From Actinomycetota bacterium (GTDB lineage Bacteria > Actinomycetota > Thermoleophilia > Miltoncostaeales > Miltoncostaeaceae), in the NCBI GenBank assembly GCA_947451735.1, contig CANGAY010000079.1:1-5129 (forward strand): a stretch of 5,129 nucleotides of DNA, read 5' to 3'. A program made the translations under genes and the position numbers. A model generated the notes under the pieces. It was not told the DNA's origin. It saw only the letters and a list, made by a program, of their open reading frames with translations, and made no database searches. Shown here one piece after another: positions 1 to 4,158 of this stretch. The stretch's first letter is position 1, and every line of letters starts with the position of its first letter.

Positions 1-644
1 CCCTCGTACCGCGACTGACGCCGGGCGCGCGGTGTGACCTCGTGCACCACGCCCGCATCGGCCGCCGGGCAGCCCGTGCGAAGGGGGCACCCGTCGTCGC
101 ACTTCGGCGCCCGGGCGCTGCAGACCTCGCGCCCCAGGTCCATCAGCGCCTGCCCCACGTCCCACCCGCGGCCGCGCGGCGTGCCCGGCCAGCCACCGGG
201 GAACCTGCGCGCCACCACGCGGCGCACGTTCACGTCCTCCGGCAGCACGGCCTCACCGTCGGCGAAGCACCGAAGCGCGGCGGCCGTGTACGCACCCACC
301 CCCGGCAGGTCGGTGAAGCGGTCGGGGTCGGGCCACCCATCGCGCGCGATCACGGCGGCGGCGGCATGCAGGTTGCGTGCGCGGCGCGGGTATCCGAGGC
401 CCTGCCACTGCGCCAGCACCTCACCGAGCGGTGCGTCGGCCAGATCGCCCGCCGTGGGCCACCGCGCCATCCAGGCCTCGTAGTACGGCACCACGCGCGA
501 CACCTGCGTGCTCTGCAGCATGACCTCCGACACCAGCACGGCCCAGCGGTCGCGAGTGCGACGCCACGGCAGGTCGTGCCCCTCACGGCCATACCAGCGG
601 ATGAGCGCGCCCACGGCGCGCGATTCGGGGTCGGTGCGGCTCAC
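1..644 (-). CDS. mutY: A/G-specific adenine DNA glycosylase MutY (partial, C terminus beyond window)
   Basis: MutY removes adenine mispaired with 8-oxoguanine or guanine, starting base-excision repair. The frame is open from GTG at 644 to the window edge, giving 214 residues. Visible features: SEVMLQSTQ with catalytic Glu40 (E. coli Glu37); GLGYPRRARNLH with Tyr85 (E. coli Tyr82); helix-hairpin-helix LPGVGAYTA at 113-121, where Tyr119 replaces the Lys expected in endonuclease III and so argues for MutY; DVNVRRVVAR with catalytic Asp137 (E. coli Asp138); and an Fe-S cluster with Cys175, 182, 186 and 192. The cluster spacing is C-X6-C-X3-C-X5-C, one residue longer than the usual middle gap. The stretch from Asp137 to Cys175 is about 16 residues shorter than in E. 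coli. The visible end, RRQSRYEG, resembles the start of the short tail of actinobacterial MutY, so a full MutT-like C-terminal domain may be absent, but the edge prevents a check. GTG overlaps the TGA of the upstream exonuclease gene (GTGA), indicating translational coupling. Confidence 0.95.
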   Translation of the reverse strand, partial: MSRTDPESRAVGALIRWYGREGHDLPWRRTRDRWAVLVSEVMLQSTQVSRVVPYYEAWMARWPTAGDLADAPLGEVLAQWQGLGYPRRARNLHAAAAVIARDGWPDPDRFTDLPGVGAYTAAALRCFADGEAVLPEDVNVRRVVARRFPGGWPGTPRGRGWDVGQALMDLGREVCSARAPKCDDGCPLRTGCPAADAGVVHEVTPRARRQSRYE

Positions 645-2479
645 GCCGCGGCCACGATACCCCGCGAGGCCTCCCCGGCGGCCGGGATCAGCGTCGCGCG
701 CGCCCGTCGCAGCGCATCCATCAGCGCGGTGGCACCGGCCGGCGCGGTGATGAGCGCGGGGTGGCCGGATCGCTGCTCCACCCGGCGGCGCACCAGCACG
801 ATCTCCTCGAGCGCGGCGGGCGGCAGGGGCGCATCGGGGCGCGGTGCCCCGAGCGCGGCGAGGATGCGATGCGCGGCCCCCGCCTCGCCGCCGGCATGCA
901 CCTCCACCCGCGCGGCCACCAGGCCGTCGCGCACCACGAACGCCACCATCGACTGCTGCTCAACCCCGGGCTCCACCAGCACGCACCGGGCGCCGCGGGC
1001 ACGGGCCAGCGCCGCCAACTCCGACACCACGCCCACCAGGGCATCGATCTCCTCGGCGTGCGCGCCATCGTCAAGGGCGCCGGCGCGCGCCGCGCGGTCG
1101 ATGAGCAGCGCCATCTCCTCGGCCGCCACGATCGGGTCGTCCCCCAGCACCCGGCGGCAGGCATCGGCAGGCGCCACGCCCGCGTCGGCAGCCGCGGGCA
1201 GCAGCACCTGCAGCGCCTCGCTCGCCAGCCGGGCAGAGCGCTCCGCGCCCAGCGGACCGAAGTGCTCCCCCGCCCGCGAGGCGCGTGCCACGGCGGTGAT
1301 GCGCACGTCGTCACCGCTCCCCGAGAGCCGCAGGTACCGGCGCGATGTGGTGCCGGCCAGCGGGCGGTTGCACGTGGGCGCCAGGTCGGCCATCAGCCGG
1401 TGCGCGCGCAGGTCGGCCTCGAACTCCGACCCGGTCACCTCGTGGTCAACGCGGTCAACGGAGTCGAGTGCCCGGGCCAGCAGGCGCCCCTGGCGCTTGG
1501 CCGAGGTGAAGTACCCCCGCACACGACGCCTGATGTTGCCGGCACTGCCCACGCGCAGTGCGCGCCCGTGCTCGTCGCGCATCACGTACACGCCGACGGC
1601 GGACGGCAGGTCCTCCGCCAGCGCCACCTTGTGCGCCATGCGCTGCCCACCGGGCTGCCCCACGGCGATCACGCGGTCAAGCGGCGTGGCCGCGCCGTCG
1701 CCCAGCAGGCCCACCAGGCGCGCCAGCACGGCGGCCGTGGCCTCGGCGTCGGCGAGCGCCCGGTGGCATGGCGTGGTGGACGCCGCCGCCCAGTCGGCCA
1801 GCGTGGCCAGGTCATGGCGCTCCACGCGCGAACCCAGCAGGCGCCGCGCCAGCACGAGGGTGTCGAGCCAGTCGTTGTGGAAGTAGTCGCCCACCAGACG
1901 GCGGCGCTCGTAGTTGAGAAACCGCAGGTCGAACGGCGCATTGTGGGCCACCAGCACGTCTGCCCCCGCGAACGCCATGAATGCCGGAAGCGCCTCGGCG
2001 ATTGCGGGGGCGCCCCGCACCATGTCGTCGTCGATGCCCGTGATGCCGGTGATGTGCGGGGGGATCGGGCGCCCTGGGTCGACCAGCATGGAGAAGCGGT
2101 CAACCACCACCAGACCCTCAACCCGCACCGCACCGATCTCGGTGATGCGCGACGCGCCCGGCGACCCACCCGTGGTCTCCAGGTCAACCACGCACATGCG
2201 CACGTCGCCGATGGCGGGCATGGCGCCCGCGGCCGTCTCGCACCGCCGCACCGCACCGTCGGCGTCCCACTCGAGGCGGGCATCGCCGGCGACCACCGTC
2301 TGCATCAGGCGCGCCGCGACATCCGGCGGGCATCCGCCGATGCCGAGCACGGCGTACACCGCGTCAACTGCCGGCACCGGTTCGCCGCGGCGCACCACCA
2401 GCGCGTGCAGCCGGTCCCCCGCCGTGGACGCCGCCTCTGACCCGGGTGATGGCGCGGCATTCGGGAGGGCGTCTCGCAT
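641..2479 (-). CDS. DEDDh 3'-5' exonuclease (DnaQ/epsilon-like) fused to degenerate GIY-YIG/UvrC-like region
   Basis: The protein has 612 residues in four parts. Residues 22-82 are a small, possibly winged-helix-like module. Residues 95-262 are an epsilon-type exonuclease with every DEDDh residue: Asp99 and Glu101 (DLETTG), Asp184 (HNAPFD), His239 and Asp244 (HRALADA). Residues 291-375 are a GIY-YIG fold as in UvrC/Cho (GVY at 296-298, then RVGSAGNIRRRV and the closing Asn371). Residues 405-500 resemble UvrC downstream of its nuclease (HFGPLGAERSA), but the usual Cys cluster and a good UVR motif are missing. From memory, actinobacterial homologues (such as the M. tuberculosis Rv2191 type) share the exonuclease/GIY-YIG order. 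Here the YIG Tyr is Arg309 and the catalytic Glu is Ala359, so only 3'-5' exonuclease activity is predicted with confidence. ATG 2479 is chosen because TAATCT lies 8 nt upstream and longer starts would run into the divergent MarR gene; Met87 is a less likely alternative. First gene of an operon with mutY. The role in repair is inferred. Confidence 0.9.
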   Translation of the reverse strand: MRDALPNAAPSPGSEAASTAGDRLHALVVRRGEPVPAVDAVYAVLGIGGCPPDVAARLMQTVVAGDARLEWDADGAVRRCETAAGAMPAIGDVRMCVVDLETTGGSPGASRITEIGAVRVEGLVVVDRFSMLVDPGRPIPPHITGITGIDDDMVRGAPAIAEALPAFMAFAGADVLVAHNAPFDLRFLNYERRRLVGDYFHNDWLDTLVLARRLLGSRVERHDLATLADWAAASTTPCHRALADAEATAAVLARLVGLLGDGAATPLDRVIAVGQPGGQRMAHKVALAEDLPSAVGVYVMRDEHGRALRVGSAGNIRRRVRGYFTSAKRQGRLLARALDSVDRVDHEVTGSEFEADLRAHRLMADLAPTCNRPLAGTTSRRYLRLSGSGDDVRITAVARASRAGEHFGPLGAERSARLASEALQVLLPAAADAGVAPADACRRVLGDDPIVAAEEMALLIDRAARAGALDDGAHAEEIDALVGVVSELAALARARGARCVLVEPGVEQQSMVAFVVRDGLVAARVEVHAGGEAGAAHRILAALGAPRPDAPLPPAALEEIVLVRRRVEQRSGHPALITAPAGATALMDALRRARATLIPAAGEASRGIVAAA

Positions 2480-2487
2480 TGCGGCGC

Positions 2488-2493
2488 AGATTA
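2488..2493 (-). promoter_or_regulatory. Predicted -10 box (TAATCT) of the exonuclease-mutY operon
   Basis: On the minus strand TAATCT fits the actinobacterial TANNNT -10 consensus and lies 8 nt before ATG 2479. Transcription would begin at or next to the start codon, giving a leaderless or nearly leaderless mRNA. No Shine-Dalgarno sequence is visible at a useful distance and no clear -35 hexamer is seen. Confidence 0.55.
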
Positions 2494-2524
2494 CGTCCGG
2501 CCCCCGACGCCACCGCGCCACGTT

Positions 2525-2548
2525 CCCGACCGCATGCGGGCGGTCGGG
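2525..2548. promoter_or_regulatory. Inverted repeat, candidate MarR operator
   Basis: CCCGACCGC (2525-2533) and GCGGTCGGG (2540-2548) are perfect 9-bp inverted arms around a 6-bp centre. The element ends 3 bp before the predicted -10 box of the MarR gene, so a bound dimer would cover the -35/-10 spacer. MarR dimers typically bind palindromes of about this size in divergent intergenic regions and repress their own gene. Binding here is an inference. The GC-rich arms could instead form a hairpin, but there is no T-tract to suggest a terminator. Confidence 0.5.
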
Positions 2549-2551
2549 CGT

Positions 2552-2557
2552 TATCCT
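2552..2557 (+). promoter_or_regulatory. Predicted -10 box (TATCCT) of the MarR gene
   Basis: TATCCT fits TANNNT and lies 6 nt before ATG 2564, which would put the transcription start on the A of the start codon: the classic leaderless layout. No Shine-Dalgarno sequence precedes the ATG. The upstream inverted repeat at 2525-2548 nearly abuts the box. Confidence 0.6.
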
Positions 2558-2563
2558 TCGTCC

Positions 2564-3052
2564 ATGGCAACGCAGCAGACCACAGCCGGTGGGCCCACGC
2601 GTGACCTCGCGTGCGACGAGCTGGCGGCCTGGGGTGGCCTGCTCCGCGCCCATGCCTCGCTGGTGCGGGCGCTCGACGTGGAGATGCAGGCCGAGCACGG
2701 CATCTCCCTCACCCAGTACGAGGTGCTGCTGCTGCTGGCGCGATCGGACACCGGCGCCCTGCGCATGAATGAACTGGCCGACGGCGCGTTGCTGTCGCTG
2801 TCGGGCCTCTCACGTCTGGTTGACCGACTCGTGGCCCTCGGCCTGGTCGAGCGTGCCCAGTGCCCCACCGACCGGCGCGGGGCCTTCGCGGTCATCACAC
2901 CCGCGGGGCGCAAGCGCTTCGCCAGCGCGCGAATCACCCACCTCGACGGCGTGCGACGGCGCTTCATTGACGTACTGCCACCCGAGACGGTGGCCGTGCT
3001 CGCCACCGCATGGGAGACCCTCGAGGCCGCGGAGGCCCCGCAGGCCGACTAG
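2564..3052 (+). CDS. MarR-family winged-helix transcriptional regulator
   Basis: This 162-residue protein has the usual MarR length and order: an N-terminal dimerisation helix (about 18-45), ISLTQYEVLLLLA at 47-59, the helix-turn-helix from RMNELADGALLSL through SGLSRLVDRLVALGLVER (67-97), the beta-wing CPTDRRGAFAVITPAG (100-115) with the conserved Asp-Arg-Arg, and C-terminal dimerisation helices. It should act as a dimeric DNA-binding repressor or activator in the cytoplasm; the ligand is unknown. Cys17 does not align with the reactive Cys of OhrR, and Cys100 lies in the wing where many actinobacterial members have one, so peroxide sensing is not supported. ATG 2564 is preferred over in-frame ATG 2534 because the latter lies inside the inverted repeat and upstream of the -10 box. 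The gene diverges from the exonuclease-mutY operon, a likely target besides itself. It converges with the amidase gene, and their stop codons overlap. Confidence 0.93.
   Translation: MATQQTTAGGPTRDLACDELAAWGGLLRAHASLVRALDVEMQAEHGISLTQYEVLLLLARSDTGALRMNELADGALLSLSGLSRLVDRLVALGLVERAQCPTDRRGAFAVITPAGRKRFASARITHLDGVRRRFIDVLPPETVAVLATAWETLEAAEAPQAD
3049..3052. other. Shared CTAG palindrome carrying both stop codons of convergent genes
   Basis: The plus-strand TAG at 3050-3052 ends the MarR gene and the minus-strand TAG at 3051-3049 ends the amidase gene. There is no intergenic space for a terminator between them, so transcripts from either side probably run into the other gene and overlap as antisense RNA. 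Confidence 0.9.
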
Positions 3053-4059
3053 CCGATGCGCGCGGGCACGTCGCCCGTGGCCGTCACCTTGAGGCCGGGG
3101 ACGGCCACCGACACGCGCAGCCGGCCCCGGCGACGCGGCACCGCCAGCAGCGCCTTGCCATCGGCCCGCGTGCTCACCTGCACGCCCTTGCCGTTCGGCA
3201 GGCGCGCCACCAGCGGCACGCCCACCATCACCGCGCCCGCCTGGTCAACCACCGTGGCAACCCACAGGTCACCGTGTCTGGGGTTGATGCCCGCGCGCTT
3301 CGTCGCGGACGCGCCCGCCCGCACCAGCTGCACCTTGCTGGCCACGGGCTGCTGCACCGCACCGGCGTCGATCATCCCCGAGTAGGCGAGGATGCCCTGG
3401 CCGATGCCCTCGGCCATGGCCTCGCGCACATCGGGGTTGGCAAGCATGAGCGCATCGGTGGGGTTCGAGATGAACGCGCCCTCCACCAGCACGGCCGGCA
3501 TCGCACTGTTGCGCAGCACGTAGAAGTTGGCGTCCTTCAGGCCGCGGTCGGTCAGCATGAGACGGGCGACCAGCGCCTGGTGAATGGCCGCCGCAAGCGC
3601 CCGCGGAGCCGCGCCCGCGGTGGTGTGCACGTAGGTCTCGGTACCCGACGCGGCGCCGGGGGCGCTGTTCTGGTGAATCGACACGAACAGGGCGGCACCG
3701 CGGGCATTGGCCAGGTCGGTGCGGGCCTTCAGGTCGGCGCCCTCGGTGGTGTACGGCACGTCACCACCCGCGTTGTCGGTGTTGCGGGTCATGAGGGTGG
3801 GGAACCCGCGGGCCACCAGAAACCCGTTGAGCCGCTGGGCGATGTCGAGATTGACGTCCTTCTCGAAGATCTGGGGGCTGCCGAACTGGTCGGCGCGCGG
3901 CGTGAGCCCGGTGACCGATCCCACCGGCAGCGCCCCCACCGCACCGCTGTCGGCGCCACCATGCCCGGGATCAATGGCCACGAGCGGCGCGCCGAGCGCG
4001 GACACGGCCGACAGGGCCACGGCGATGAGCGCGGGCACGATGTGTCGAAGGCTGAGCAC
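3049..4059 (-). CDS. Secreted N-acetylmuramoyl-L-alanine amidase (Amidase_3) with C-terminal Ig-like domain
   Basis: This family is a zinc enzyme that cuts the amide bond between N-acetylmuramic acid and L-Ala in peptidoglycan. From GTG 4059 there are 336 residues: a signal peptide (Arg5-His6, hydrophobic 7-20, cleavage likely around 21-24), then the catalytic domain (25-228). Zinc ligands are His33 (IDPGHGG), Glu66 (FEKDVNLD) and His129 (VSIHQNS); Glu193 (VEGAFISN) is the catalytic Glu. After a linker, residues 264-336 look like a beta-sandwich (DLWVATVVD, then VPLVARLPNGKG and VSVAVPGLKVTATGD), similar to bacterial Ig-like domains; its binding role is unknown. The frame also allows GTG 4119 (356 residues), but that puts 20 polar and Pro/Gly-rich residues before the signal peptide. 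GTG 4059 has TTGAAT 6 nt upstream; TTG 4071 is also possible. Likely roles are cell-wall turnover or daughter-cell separation. The stop TAG shares CTAG with the MarR stop. Confidence 0.92.
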   Translation of the reverse strand: MLSLRHIVPALIAVALSAVSALGAPLVAIDPGHGGADSGAVGALPVGSVTGLTPRADQFGSPQIFEKDVNLDIAQRLNGFLVARGFPTLMTRNTDNAGGDVPYTTEGADLKARTDLANARGAALFVSIHQNSAPGAASGTETYVHTTAGAAPRALAAAIHQALVARLMLTDRGLKDANFYVLRNSAMPAVLVEGAFISNPTDALMLANPDVREAMAEGIGQGILAYSGMIDAGAVQQPVASKVQLVRAGASATKRAGINPRHGDLWVATVVDQAGAVMVGVPLVARLPNGKGVQVSTRADGKALLAVPRRRGRLRVSVAVPGLKVTATGDVPARIG

Positions 4060-4065
4060 GCGGGC

Positions 4066-4071
4066 ATTCAA
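4066..4071 (-). promoter_or_regulatory. Weak candidate -10 box (TTGAAT) of the amidase gene
   Basis: TTGAAT on the minus strand matches TATAAT at four of six positions but lacks the conserved A at position 2. It lies 6 nt before GTG 4059, the same spacing as the TANNNT box of the MarR gene, and supports that start. If translation began at TTG 4071 or GTG 4119, this reading would be wrong. Confidence 0.3.
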
Positions 4072-4144
4072 GCCGCCCGGGGCACAACCGCGCCGGGGGA
4101 TGTCGCGAGGGCACGTCACGCGAAAGCGCGACCGGACGCGCGGC

Positions 4145-4150
4145 TAGCCT
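4145..4150 (+). promoter_or_regulatory. Predicted -10 box (TAGCCT) of the beta-propeller gene
   Basis: TAGCCT fits TANNNT and lies 8 nt before ATG 4159. No Shine-Dalgarno sequence precedes the ATG, so a leaderless or nearly leaderless mRNA is predicted. No convincing -35 element is seen in the 99-bp region between the two divergent secreted-protein genes. Confidence 0.5.
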
Positions 4151-4158
4151 CACGCCCC

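Noticed and set aside
42..2440. Long plus-strand open frames (42-1886 and 761-2440) opposite the repair genes
   Set aside because: They are mirror images of GC-rich minus-strand genes. Their products are low-complexity (Arg/Ala/Pro/Ser or His/Arg/Gly-rich) with no domain motifs, while the opposite strand encodes clear MutY and DEDDh motifs.
2564..2660. MarR protein as an OhrR-type peroxide sensor because of Cys17
   Set aside because: In OhrR the reactive Cys is about 28 residues before the conserved Tyr of the PQY motif, whereas here Cys17 is 35 residues before Tyr52, and the partner Tyr residues are absent.
2480..2698. N-terminal extension of the exonuclease frame up to 2698
   Set aside because: It would overlap about 135 bp of the well-supported MarR gene and the intergenic promoters, and the added residues show no recognisable motif.
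1914..2768. Plus-strand open frame 1914-2768 running into the MarR gene
   Set aside because: It is antisense to the exonuclease catalytic motifs and out of frame with MarR, with a Ser/Arg/Thr-rich composition typical of shadow frames.
3018..3052. Terminator hairpin at the end of the MarR gene from repeated GGCC
   Set aside because: Only 4-bp self-complementary arms, inside coding sequence and with no T-tract.
4115..4132. Small inverted repeat CGCG-aaag-CGCG in the second divergent region
   Set aside because: The arms are only 4 bp and made of CGCG, which is expected by chance at this GC content.
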